Shown here one piece after another: positions 12,702 through 18,935 of a stretch of 22,294 nt of DNA. The translations under genes and the position numbers were made by a program. Positions within the stretch are counted from its first letter, which is position 1. The number at the start of each line of letters is the position of its first letter. The notes beneath the pieces are model-generated. The model was not told the DNA's origin and searched no databases. It saw nothing but the letters and a program-made list of their open reading frames with translations. This DNA is from Omnitrophica WOR_2 bacterium GWA2_47_8 (GTDB taxonomy: Bacteria; Omnitrophota; Gorgyraeia; Zapsychrales; GWA2-47-8). Location of the stretch: positions 1 to 22,294 of the forward strand of contig MHFY01000105.1 in NCBI GenBank assembly GCA_001805375.1. Direction: 5' to 3'.

Positions 12702-13115
12702 ATGTTTAAAAGAATCTTTATTGTAATGATCTTAGGGTTTATGGCGTTGGCAGGGCAATCAGAGGTCTTTGCCGAAGCCAAATACAGTATCAAGACCATG
12801 ACGCCGGAAGTGGAAAAGGCCCTGGAGAGCCGCAAGGGGCGTTTTGAGCAGATATCCAGCCTGAAGGCCCAGGGCGTTATTGGAGAAAATATGATGGGGT
12901 ACGTCGAGGTGTTAGATAAAAGCAACTCGGAAGCCATGGCCCTGGTCGACGCCGAGAATGCTGACCGTAAAGTTATTTATCAGACCATCGCTCAACAGAA
13001 CGGTTTGACCGGCGAGATGGGGACCATTGAAAAAGTTTTTGGCCAGGTCCAGCGGGACAAGGCCAAGTCCGGGGAAATGGTCCAGCAGGAAAATGGCGAC
13101 TGGATAAAGAAATAA
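12702..13115 (+). CDS. ydbL: YdbL family (DUF1318) periplasmic protein
   Basis: A 137-residue exported protein; the signal peptide ends V-F-A before E-A-K. From residue 45 on it tracks E. coli YdbL block for block: A-Q-G-V-I-G-E-N-M-M-G-Y-V, then A-L-V-D-A-E-N-A-D-R-K, Y-Q-T-I-A-Q-Q-N-G, and the final G-E-M-V-Q-Q-E-N-G-D-W-I-K-K. In E. coli YdbL is a periplasmic factor that keeps YnbE from assembling wrongly. It is slightly longer than the E. coli protein because of an N-terminal charged insert (about 30-45). GGGAG at 12690-12694 precedes ATG 12702. A 17-bp gap leads to the next gene. Confidence 0.85.
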   Translation: MFKRIFIVMILGFMALAGQSEVFAEAKYSIKTMTPEVEKALESRKGRFEQISSLKAQGVIGENMMGYVEVLDKSNSEAMALVDAENADRKVIYQTIAQQNGLTGEMGTIEKVFGQVQRDKAKSGEMVQQENGDWIKK

Positions 13116-13131
13116 GCGCATTACGGAACGA

Positions 13132-13530
13132 ATGAACAAGACCCCGAAACCTTTCAATATTTTGTTCGCTGCCGCGGTCGCGTTCGGCGTTTATGTGTTT
13201 TATTGCCTGCTCATGATCCAGCTGGATGACAGGGATCTGCCGTGGATGGTCGTTGACGTTTTAGATTTTATTCTCTTTCCGATCTGTCTTTGGGGATTAA
13301 AAAGCCAAAAGCGATGGGCGCTTCGGTTAAGCTTTCTTTTAGCCGCCCAGGCCTTAGCCTTGGGGATCACGCTCGTTCATTTTGTCTGGACGTTCTGGAT
13401 CTTTGAAGAACCGACGTTGTGGGAGAGGATCTTAAGCGCGCTTCATCCGCGTGTTTCGATATTTATTATTTTTCCGGTTGTGTGGTTTTTATTTTTCGCG
13501 AAAAAAGAAAACAGGGAAGCTTTTAAATAA
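13132..13530 (+). CDS. Small four-helix membrane protein, unknown
   Basis: I do not recognise the family. The 132-residue protein has four hydrophobic segments (about 10-30, 40-56, 64-90 and 106-122) and a basic Lys-rich C-terminus that should be cytoplasmic. An acidic loop Q-L-D-D-R-D-L-P-W separates the first two segments. No catalytic motif is evident. It follows ydbL by 16 bp and its stop overlaps the next start (TAATG), so it belongs to the same run of genes. Confidence 0.7.
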   Translation: MNKTPKPFNILFAAAVAFGVYVFYCLLMIQLDDRDLPWMVVDVLDFILFPICLWGLKSQKRWALRLSFLLAAQALALGITLVHFVWTFWIFEEPTLWERILSALHPRVSIFIIFPVVWFLFFAKKENREAFK

Positions 13531-14261
13531 TGACGCCCCAAGCCTACGACCTTATTACGACAAACGGGATACAGCATTCGAACCTTTTTATTCACATGCC
13601 TTTGTTCGACCATATTTTTTATGAGGGGACAGTGGAAAACAGGGTGAGGCGGTTCAAGGCCGTCCGCGAAGACCAGCCCTGTCAGATCCTGGCCTTGAAT
13701 GTCATACGAAAAGATGAAGATGTGATCTGGCACGCGCTGGAAGACCTCATGAATAGAAGCGCTTCGCAGGCCGGGTTTCAGGTGCACGGGACGTATATCT
13801 TTGAATTACTGACCATCGACATCCATAATGAAGTCAAGACCTTCAGCCCGCAGGAACTCACTCAGGTCATTGTGAATCATTCCCGGAAACTGGAGCCGGG
13901 CCAGACGCGGTTGGTCAAATATTCTTCCGTGTACGGATTAATGCAGAAGCTGGGGCATGAGGATTGGGGCAAGATGGTCTTGAAAACAACCATGGAAGTG
14001 TTTAACGATAAGCCGTCGTTCTTGGACCTTTTGGTAAAACGATTGCTTAAAAATTTTGAATTCGCCCGTGATCCAGGGATCCTTCTTCTCAATGATCTCA
14101 GCCAGCAGCCGTTGTTCGATCCCAAAGATTCTCTTCAGCAGGAACGCCTGCGCCAGACCATCGACGCGCAGATCCCAAAATCCATTGAATTTCCGCCGGA
14201 GGTGTACATCCAGGATAAGAACGGCGTGCGGGAACTTCTCTCAGGATCAGTAATAAGGTGA
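13530..14261 (+). CDS. Hypothetical soluble protein, unknown family
   Basis: I do not recognise this 243-residue protein. It has no signal peptide or membrane segment and a mixed alpha/beta composition. Distinct patches are D-H-I-F-Y-E-G-T-V-E-N-R-V-R-R-F near the start, an acidic-aromatic E-L-L-T-I-D-I-H-N-E segment near 95, a basic helical region around 165-185 (L-V-K-R-L-L-K-N-F-E-F) and an acidic C-terminal third. No nucleotide-binding loop or zinc motif is seen. It overlaps the previous gene at ATG/TAA and ends 4 bp before the Smr-domain gene, which points to a joint role. The frame is solid, with codon use like its neighbours. Confidence 0.8.
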   Translation: MTPQAYDLITTNGIQHSNLFIHMPLFDHIFYEGTVENRVRRFKAVREDQPCQILALNVIRKDEDVIWHALEDLMNRSASQAGFQVHGTYIFELLTIDIHNEVKTFSPQELTQVIVNHSRKLEPGQTRLVKYSSVYGLMQKLGHEDWGKMVLKTTMEVFNDKPSFLDLLVKRLLKNFEFARDPGILLLNDLSQQPLFDPKDSLQQERLRQTIDAQIPKSIEFPPEVYIQDKNGVRELLSGSVIR

Positions 14262-14265
14262 TCAG

Positions 14266-14523
14266 GTGGCAAAACTCACATTAGACCTTCATGACATCTT
14301 CAATAAAGGCCGCAATATCGATGACGGCTTGAACGATATCATTCAGCAGGCCGTCTCAAAACGTATCACTTTGGTTGAGATCATCCCAGGGAAAGGGTCG
14401 GGACAGTTAAAAAAGCATGTCCTGAGATTCTTAGACCAAAAACATATCCGGCCGCTGTACCATCGCGTGGAAAAGGACGATAAAAATTTCGGCCGGATCT
14501 TTGTCCATTTCAGATTTAAATAG
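14266..14523 (+). CDS. Single Smr-domain protein
   Basis: An 85-residue stand-alone Smr (small MutS-related) domain. It begins L-T-L-D-L-H-D (the conserved L-D-L-H signature), then a helix, and then V-E-I-I-P-G-K-G-S-G-Q-L-K-K-H-V, matching the family block I-H-G-K-G-x-G-x-L, with Pro in place of the usual His before G-K-G. Smr domains are found in MutS2 and in free-standing proteins with endonuclease activity on DNA or RNA. The likely start is GTG 14266: AAGGTG at 14255-14260 is 5 nt upstream and no ATG is available. It sits 4 bp after the unknown gene at 13530. Loss of the motif His may affect catalysis. Confidence 0.8.
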   Translation: MAKLTLDLHDIFNKGRNIDDGLNDIIQQAVSKRITLVEIIPGKGSGQLKKHVLRFLDQKHIRPLYHRVEKDDKNFGRIFVHFRFK

Positions 14524-14533
14524 TACCTGTGGA

Positions 14534-14558
14534 AACCCGCGTCACAGCGGGTTATACT
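14534..14558 (+). promoter_or_regulatory. Hairpin and -10-like box before the DgkA/UdpK gene
   Basis: AACCCGC (14534-14540) and GCGGGTT (14547-14553) form a 7-bp stem with a 6-nt loop and no T run. TATACT (14553-14558) directly follows and ends 10 nt before the ATG, with a weak -35 (TGGAAA at 14530-14535, 17-bp spacing). Either a weak attenuator or a promoter is possible. Confidence 0.35.
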
Positions 14559-14568
14559 GAAATAGAAA

Positions 14569-14943
14569 ATGAACAAAACACTTACCCTGCAGGAATTTTT
14601 TAAAAGCCTTGGTTTTGCCATCCAGGGGCTTAAGACCATGCTGGCGTCCCAGCGCCATGCCAGGGTCCATGCGATCATCACTCTGATTGTCTGCATCTTG
14701 GCGATCATTGTGGGAATTTCCCGCCTGGAGTGGTGCTTGATCATCATTGCTGTTGTTTCGGTATGGACTGCTGAGGCCTTGAATACGGCCCTTGAATTTT
14801 TATGTGATGTTGCTTCGCCGGAATTCCACCCGCTCGTTGAGCATGCCAAAAATGTCGCGGCCGGCGCGGTTTTGATCTGCGCGATCGGCTCTGTGGCCAT
14901 CGGTATCCTTGTCTTCGGGCCGGCCCTCTTGTCCAGAATTTAA
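14569..14943 (+). CDS. dgkA: DgkA/UdpK-family lipid kinase
   Basis: Small integral-membrane kinase that phosphorylates diacylglycerol or undecaprenol. The 124-residue protein has an amphipathic start, R-H-A-R-V-H (29-34), three membrane segments (about 35-52, 54-73 and 95-118) and the signature A-E-A-L-N-T-A-L-E-F-L-C-D with Glu69, Asn72, Glu76 and Asp80, followed by E-H-A-K-N-V-A-A-G-A-V-L. Position numbers coincide with E. coli DgkA, except that the family's A-K-D is A-K-N here: Lys94 is kept but Asp95 is Asn. Sequence alone does not tell diacylglycerol from undecaprenol as substrate. There is no Shine-Dalgarno site. Neighbouring genes give no pathway clue. Confidence 0.9.
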   Translation: MNKTLTLQEFFKSLGFAIQGLKTMLASQRHARVHAIITLIVCILAIIVGISRLEWCLIIIAVVSVWTAEALNTALEFLCDVASPEFHPLVEHAKNVAAGAVLICAIGSVAIGILVFGPALLSRI

Positions 14944-14990
14944 CAGCCCCTGTAAAATGCAGATCGCCGGCATACACGCAAATTTCTTAA

Positions 14991-15347
14991 ATGAATATCT
15001 TCTTAAAATTAATCTTAACTATAATGATCGTGTCGGCCGGCATAAAATTTTCTTATGCGGCCAGCTGTATCTGTGAAGATTGCGCGATGAAGGATGTGGT
15101 GGGAAAAATATCGCGTATCAAACCCGCCACCAACCGGATCTATATCATCGATGAGCGGACAAAGGAAGAATGGGATTTTTTTGTTCACACGAATATTTTG
15201 AAGTCCTTTAATCCGGGGGACCGGGTTCGTGTCTATTATCAATGCCGGCAGGCGCCGGCGGTCAGCGTCAAAAAAATGACACCGGTGGCGCATGAAGAAA
15301 AAGGGCCTAATCAAGGGTATCTTTTGAGACAGGTTAATGACCGATGA
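14991..15347 (+). CDS. Small exported protein with CxCxxC motif, unknown
   Basis: A 118-residue protein with a signal peptide (cleavage after S-Y-A, residue 23) and a mature start A-S-C-I-C-E-D-C, a C-x-C-x2-C that could bind metal or form disulfides. The rest reads like a small beta-barrel of OB type: V-V-G-K-I-S-R-I-K-P, R-I-Y-I-I-D-E-R-T, F-N-P-G-D-R-V-R-V-Y-Y and a single further Cys in Y-Q-C-R. I do not recognise the family. No Shine-Dalgarno site is seen upstream of ATG 14991. It overlaps the response regulator by 11 nt, so the two are probably co-translated. Confidence 0.75.
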   Translation: MNIFLKLILTIMIVSAGIKFSYAASCICEDCAMKDVVGKISRIKPATNRIYIIDERTKEEWDFFVHTNILKSFNPGDRVRVYYQCRQAPAVSVKKMTPVAHEEKGPNQGYLLRQVNDR

Positions 15348-15849
15348 ACTGAAAAAGACCCTCGTTGTCGATGATGAAGCCGAGCTTCTGCAGCTGGTTG
15401 AAAAGACCCTTAAAAAGACCGGAGAATTTATTGTTTTGACGACCGCTCAGCCGCAGGAGGTCGCGGGCTTGTGCAAAACCCACCAGCCGGATGTGCTCCT
15501 TTTGGACCTGGTGATGCCGAACGTGGAAGGAACACAGATCATTAAAGCGCTTAAAAAGGACCCGCAAACCGCGAAGATCAGGATCATCATCACCAGCGGC
15601 CTAGGCGAGATGGTCTATCACGAAAAAGAGGATAAGTGGAGCTGGGGACCTAACCGTCCGATCGCCCAAGAGCGGGATAAGGGATTGACAAAAGAGCGCA
15701 GTGCCGAACGGACGGCCAAGGCTTACGGGGTTGATGATTTTATCGCGAAACCTTTTTCGCCTAAGGTGCTTTTGGAAGTCATTCATGATGTCTTGAACAG
15801 AAAAAACGAAGAGGAAAAAGCCGGCGAAAATACGGAAGGAGAAACATAA
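15337..15849 (+). CDS. Stand-alone response regulator with an internal insertion
   Basis: A receiver domain with no output domain, 170 residues. The acidic pair is Asp12-Asp13, the phospho-acceptor is Asp57 in L-L-L-D-L-V-M-P, the switch is Thr86/Ser87 in I-I-I-T-S-G, and the conserved Lys is Lys138 in I-A-K-P-F-S. Between Ser87 and Lys138 there are 50 residues instead of about 21 in CheY: roughly 29 extra residues, basic and Trp-containing (E-D-K-W-S-W-G-P-N-R-P), sit between strand 4 and strand 5, near the face used for partner binding. A charged tail of about 20 residues ends the protein. No histidine kinase is in the window. It overlaps the exported protein upstream and lies 1 bp from the next gene. 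Confidence 0.9.
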   Translation: MTDELKKTLVVDDEAELLQLVEKTLKKTGEFIVLTTAQPQEVAGLCKTHQPDVLLLDLVMPNVEGTQIIKALKKDPQTAKIRIIITSGLGEMVYHEKEDKWSWGPNRPIAQERDKGLTKERSAERTAKAYGVDDFIAKPFSPKVLLEVIHDVLNRKNEEEKAGENTEGET

Positions 15850-15850
15850 T

Positions 15851-16162
15851 ATGAAATCCGAGGCTAAGCAGGCGTTGGTCAAAGCACGCGTTTTTAGTGT
15901 TTATGGGCTGATCTTTTTTGTTGTCATCGCCTTGCAGGAATTCCTTTTGGCGGGCCAGGGTAATTTTCTTGATCCGGGTTTCGTCGGTATGATGGGCTAT
16001 ATTTTTATTATGATCATTTACGGGTTTATTATGGGTGCGCTGAAGGCCGAGGAGGGATTAAATGTCAAGAAGGCCAGCGCATCCGAGATCATTTCCCTCA
16101 TCGGCAGCTTTTTACTTTTTGCGATATTTGCTTCAAAGGTCTTTTGGAAACTGTGGCCTTAA
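15851..16162 (+). CDS. Small three-helix membrane protein, unknown
   Basis: A 103-residue protein with three hydrophobic segments (about 13-33, 46-64 and 80-99), a charged K-A-E-E-G-L-N-V-K-K-A-S loop between the last two, and a start M-K-S-E-A-K that should face the cytoplasm. I do not recognise it. AAGGAG near 15838-15843 provides a good ribosome site. It directly follows the response-regulator gene and may share its transcript; a functional link is only suggested by position. Confidence 0.7.
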   Translation: MKSEAKQALVKARVFSVYGLIFFVVIALQEFLLAGQGNFLDPGFVGMMGYIFIMIIYGFIMGALKAEEGLNVKKASASEIISLIGSFLLFAIFASKVFWKLWP

Positions 16163-16219
16163 GGACAAATATTATGCTTCTAAAAACCGCAAAGAGAGGA
16201 TAGAATAGATTTTTTCATT

Positions 16220-16235
16220 TGCCTGATTTCAGGCA
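16220..16235. repeat. Small hairpin upstream of the cyclophilin gene
   Basis: TGCCTG (16220-16225) and CAGGCA (16230-16235) pair around ATTT in the 119-bp gap at 16163-16281. A T run precedes it (16211-16215), so on the minus strand the hairpin would be followed by A/T sequence. On the plus strand it looks like an operator or leader hairpin. I see no convincing promoter in this gap. Confidence 0.4.
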
Positions 16236-16281
16236 CAATGACGTGTAGGGAAATAATTAAACTTATCCGAAGGAGGAGTCA

Positions 16282-16941
16282 ATGTACAAGAAATGTTTTT
16301 ATGTTCTTTTGTCCAGCATGTTGTTTGCCGCTTGCGCCATGATGAATGCAGGATCTGTCAGCGCAGAGGAACAAGCGGGCGAACCTCAAGCCGCCGAAGT
16401 CCCATCAGAAAATTCAATAAGCCAAGGACTCACAGCTTTGTCTGACGCTGTTCAACCTTTAAATAAGGAGCCGATCATGGTCGTACTTGAAATGAATAAA
16501 GGCAACATCGAGGTGATGCTGTACAAGGATTTCGCCCCTAAAACTGTTGAGAACTTTTTAGGCCTGGTGGAAAAAGGTTATTATAACGGGATCATTTTTC
16601 ATCGGGTCATTCCTGAATTCATGATCCAGGGAGGAGACCCGACCGGAACCGGCCGTGGCGGTACGAGTATCTGGGGAAAACCTTTTGAAGATGAAGTCAC
16701 CCCGTCTTTAAAATTTGACCGGAAGGGGATTTTGGCCATGGCCAATGCCGGGCCCGGCACCAACGGAAGCCAATTTTTTATCACCACCGCCGCCACACCC
16801 TGGCTTAATATGAAGCACACGATTTTCGGTGAAGTGGTAAAAGGTTACGATGTTGTCGAAGCCATCGAAAAGACCAAGACCGGCTCCGGCGACCGTCCGG
16901 TTGAAGATCAAAAGATCATAAAGGCCTATATTAAAAATTAA
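16282..16941 (+). CDS. Exported cyclophilin-type peptidyl-prolyl isomerase
   Basis: Catalyses prolyl cis-trans isomerization, here outside the cytoplasm. The 219-residue protein has a signal sequence with two possible endings: L-F-A-A-C (lipidated Cys18, Phe at -3 being unusual) or V-S-A before E-E (residue 28). An acidic low-complexity spacer leads into the cyclophilin domain (about 65-219). The active-site blocks are intact: [15 protein letters not shown], then [15 protein letters not shown], and [10 protein letters not shown]. It belongs to the PpiA/PpiB type without a partner domain. AGGAGG at 16271-16276 gives a strong start. A CTG-initiated gene follows after 14 bp. Confidence 0.95.
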   Translation: MYKKCFYVLLSSMLFAACAMMNAGSVSAEEQAGEPQAAEVPSENSISQGLTALSDAVQPLNKEPIMVVLEMNKGNIEVMLYKDFAPKTVENFLGLVEKGYYNGIIFHRVIPEFMIQGGDPTGTGRGGTSIWGKPFEDEVTPSLKFDRKGILAMANAGPGTNGSQFFITTAATPWLNMKHTIFGEVVKGYDVVEAIEKTKTGSGDRPVEDQKIIKAYIKN

Positions 16942-16955
16942 AGCGGGAGACCCCT

Positions 16956-17294
16956 CTGAAGAACTGTCCCTTTTGCAAGGAAGAAATTCAAGACGAGGCG
17001 ATCAAGTGCAAGCATTGCGGAGAATTTTTGGACGGCCGGCTGCCAACGCCGCCTGCTAAGCAAAAAACAGCCTGGTTCCATTCACCGGGATTTATTTTTG
17101 TAGGGTTTTTATGCGTGGGGCCGTTCATTCTGCCGTTGGTTTGGATGCATCCGCAGTATTCCAGGACCAAAAAGATCGTTATTACCGTTGTGATGGTCGT
17201 GATATCGGTAGTATTAGGGAAGATGTTCATCGATTCTCTAAAATCTTTAGAGCAATATTGGGATCTGATAAGCGGAAAAACTAAAATTATGTAA
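16956..17294 (+). CDS. Zinc-ribbon membrane protein, probable CTG start
   Basis: A 112-residue protein: an N-terminal zinc ribbon with Cys4, Cys7, Cys18 and Cys21 (N-C-P-F-C-K-E-E-I...C-K-H-C-G-E-F-L), a Pro-rich linker and two membrane segments (about 46-64 and 74-91). This matches the common bacterial layout of a ribbon joined to a small membrane domain; the function is unknown. Start choice: the frame contains no ATG, GTG or TTG between the stop at 16932 and a TTG at 17028, and the latter would cut off the whole ribbon. CTG at 16956 lies 6 nt after GGGAG (16945-16949) and gives a complete ribbon. Gene finders using standard starts will shorten or miss it. Confidence 0.8.
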   Translation: MKNCPFCKEEIQDEAIKCKHCGEFLDGRLPTPPAKQKTAWFHSPGFIFVGFLCVGPFILPLVWMHPQYSRTKKIVITVVMVVISVVLGKMFIDSLKSLEQYWDLISGKTKIM

Positions 17295-17302
17295 ATGACG
17301 AC

Positions 17303-17333
17303 GCAGCTTACGGAAGTTTACGACGTAAGTTGC
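17303..17333. repeat. Hairpin A in the gap before slyD
   Basis: GCAGCTTACG (17303-17312) and CGTAAGTTGC (17324-17333) pair over ten positions with one G-T wobble around an 11-nt loop. It is not followed by a T run. On the opposite strand it begins GGCAA, as does the hairpin at 8610-8650. Confidence 0.55.
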
Positions 17334-17350
17334 CTGTCGGAATTTATCCA

Positions 17351-17380
17351 GCACTAATTTTGATTAACAAAAATTAGCGC
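17351..17380. repeat. Hairpin B in the gap before slyD
   Basis: GCACTAATTTT (17351-17361) and AAAATTAGCGC (17370-17380) pair with a single A-C mismatch around an 8-nt loop. It ends 4 nt before the GGAAGGAG ribosome site of slyD, close enough to affect initiation. Confidence 0.6.
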
Positions 17381-17397
17381 TCATGGAAGGAGTTCGT

Positions 17398-17865
17398 ATG
17401 GCACAGCAAGTGATCACTTTTCACTATGATCTAAGAGATGAAAAAAAGGAAATGATGGAATCCTCAAAATCAGGAGAGCCTTTATCGTTTTTGGAAGGGT
17501 CCGGACAGATCATCCCGGGATTGGAAAAAGAGCTTATCAAACTGACCGTCGGTAAAAAGCAGGAAGTTTTTGTTTCCTATCAGGAAGGGTACGGCCCCTA
17601 TGACCAAAGTTTGGTCGTGGAAGTCCCCAGGAAAGAATTCCCGGTCAAAGAAGTCAAAGAAGGGGATCTGTTCCAGGTTGAAAAAGAAGGTGAGATGAAT
17701 GTGGTCAGGGTCATTGAGATCGCGGATGACAAGATCACCATCGATGCTAACCATCCCATGGCCGGTAAAAATTTGATCTTTGTGGTTGAGGTCACAAATC
17801 GCCGTGATGCGACCCCTGAAGAGATCGCCCACGGGCATGTGCATGACGGCCACGCGCATCATTAA
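17398..17865 (+). CDS. slyD: SlyD-type FKBP peptidyl-prolyl isomerase
   Basis: Cytoplasmic prolyl isomerase, chaperone and metal-binding protein, 155 residues. The split FKBP domain is visible: F-H-Y-D-L-R-D at the start, G-S-G-Q-I-I-P-G-L-E-K-E-L and V-G-K-K-Q-E-V-F-V-S-Y-Q-E-G-Y-G-P-Y-D, then an insert-in-flap domain (about 70-115) and closing L-I-F-V-V-E-V-T. The C-terminus H-G-H-V-H-D-G-H-A-H-H has six histidines, a short version of the nickel-binding tail of SlyD. Start choice: GGAAGGAG at 17385-17392 is 5 nt before ATG 17398; an ATG at 17383 overlaps that site and would be poorly placed. Only 2 bp separate it from the Nudix gene. Confidence 0.9.
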   Translation: MAQQVITFHYDLRDEKKEMMESSKSGEPLSFLEGSGQIIPGLEKELIKLTVGKKQEVFVSYQEGYGPYDQSLVVEVPRKEFPVKEVKEGDLFQVEKEGEMNVVRVIEIADDKITIDANHPMAGKNLIFVVEVTNRRDATPEEIAHGHVHDGHAHH

Positions 17866-17867
17866 TT

Positions 17868-18419
17868 ATGAGGAAGCTTTCCGAAAGATCATTGTTCACC
17901 GGTAATTGGCTATCGATCCATGAGGCGATCTATCAGACCAAAGACGGCGCAATTGTCGCCTGGGAAGTGGTGCGGCGGAAGAATTCTCCCATCGGCGTGG
18001 TTGTGATCGCCAAACTCGTTCCCTCCAACCGCCTTATCCTTATCAAGCAATTCCGGCCTGCCGTGAACGGATATATCATAAGTTTTGTCGCCGGGTTGGC
18101 CAAAGGGGACGCGAAGCAGGCCCTGGCGGAATTAAGGGAAGAGACCGGGTATACCGGAAGGATCAAGGAGATGAGCCCGGTTTTGAAAACAGGCTCCAGC
18201 ATCATCGATGACAGCGGCAGGGTCATTTACGCGGAAGTGGACGAACGGGACCCCAAGAATAAAAACCCTAAACAGGCTTTAGAGCCAGGCGAGGTGATCG
18301 AGGTGTGCCTGGTCAAAAGAAAAGACGCCAAGAAATTCCTGCTTAAGGAATATAAAAAAGGCACTTACATCAGCGCCAATGTTTGGTATGTGTTTGGAGT
18401 AGAAGATAAATTAAAATAA
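17868..18419 (+). CDS. Nudix hydrolase, ADP-ribose-pyrophosphatase-like, degenerate box
   Basis: A 183-residue protein with the N-terminal strand pattern of ADP-sugar pyrophosphatases (I-Y-Q-T-K-D-G-A-I-V-A-W-E-V-V-R-R), then L-I-L-I-K-Q-F-R-P-A and a Nudix helix L-A-E-L-R-E-E-T-G-Y (86-95). The metal-binding glutamates Glu88, Glu91 and Glu92 are present, but the Arg of the R-E-U part is Ala87, the upstream Gly-x5-Glu half is about three residues short, and the usual E-x-P-A-G block reads S-F-V-A-G. Activity may therefore differ from standard ADP-ribose hydrolysis. It follows slyD by 2 bp and precedes the alpha/beta hydrolase by 4 bp, so the three form one operon. Confidence 0.85.
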   Translation: MRKLSERSLFTGNWLSIHEAIYQTKDGAIVAWEVVRRKNSPIGVVVIAKLVPSNRLILIKQFRPAVNGYIISFVAGLAKGDAKQALAELREETGYTGRIKEMSPVLKTGSSIIDDSGRVIYAEVDERDPKNKNPKQALEPGEVIEVCLVKRKDAKKFLLKEYKKGTYISANVWYVFGVEDKLK

Positions 18420-18423
18420 AGTT

Positions 18424-18927
18424 ATGTCAAAAGATATCGTCTTCTTCGCTCACGGCAAAGAATCCGGCCCGTGGGGCACAAAAATAAAGAAACTTGCTAA
18501 GATCGCAAAAAAGTACGGCTGTCAGGTGGAAAGCCCGGACTATTCCTGGACCATGGACCCGGATGAACGGGTGCGGATGCTTCTTAAACTGAAACCCAAG
18601 GCCGGCCGGAATCTGATCTTAGTCGGTTCCAGCATGGGCGGATATGTTTCAGCGGTCGCGTCAAAGTATTTAAAGGTCAAGGGGTTGTTCCTGATGGCAC
18701 CGGCTTTTTTCCGCATTGGGTATAAGATCAAAAATCCCAAACCGAAAGCCAAGCTTACTCTGATCGTTCACGGCATTAACGATGAGCTTATTCCGGTTGA
18801 GCATTCCTTCCGTTACGCAAAAGAGCACAAAACAGAACTTTATGTGGTCGACAGCGATCACCGCCTCGCCAGCGCCTTGCCAATAATTGAGAAATTGTTT
18901 GAAATATTTTTAAAGAGAATATTATAA
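18424..18927 (+). CDS. Small alpha/beta hydrolase
   Basis: A 167-residue cytoplasmic protein with a complete catalytic triad: Ser70 in the nucleophile elbow G-S-S-M-G-G (68-73), Asp120 in V-H-G-I-N-D-E-L-I-P, and His146 in D-S-D-H-R-L. The first strand ends in F-F-A-H-G-K-E-S-G. Its size suits the minimal-lid YqiA-like esterase group, with no cap domain; the substrate cannot be read. It is the last gene of the slyD-Nudix-hydrolase run. Its 3' end carries the promoter of the next gene: the TATAAT of that promoter runs through the stop codon. Confidence 0.85.
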   Translation: MSKDIVFFAHGKESGPWGTKIKKLAKIAKKYGCQVESPDYSWTMDPDERVRMLLKLKPKAGRNLILVGSSMGGYVSAVASKYLKVKGLFLMAPAFFRIGYKIKNPKPKAKLTLIVHGINDELIPVEHSFRYAKEHKTELYVVDSDHRLASALPIIEKLFEIFLKRIL

Positions 18928-18928
18928 T
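18899..18928 (+). promoter_or_regulatory. Near-consensus promoter, leaderless DUF4153 gene
   Basis: TTGAAA (18899-18904, five of six) and TATAAT (18923-18928, six of six) are 18 bp apart. Only 7 nt separate the -10 box from ATG 18936, so transcription should start at or within a base or two of the start codon, and no Shine-Dalgarno site exists. The promoter lies inside the end of the upstream gene. Confidence 0.65.
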
Positions 18929-18935
18929 ACTCTCA

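Noticed and set aside
17028..17294. TTG 17028 as the start of the zinc-ribbon protein
   Set aside because: It removes all four ribbon cysteines and has no ribosome site, while CTG 16956 has GGGAG at good spacing.
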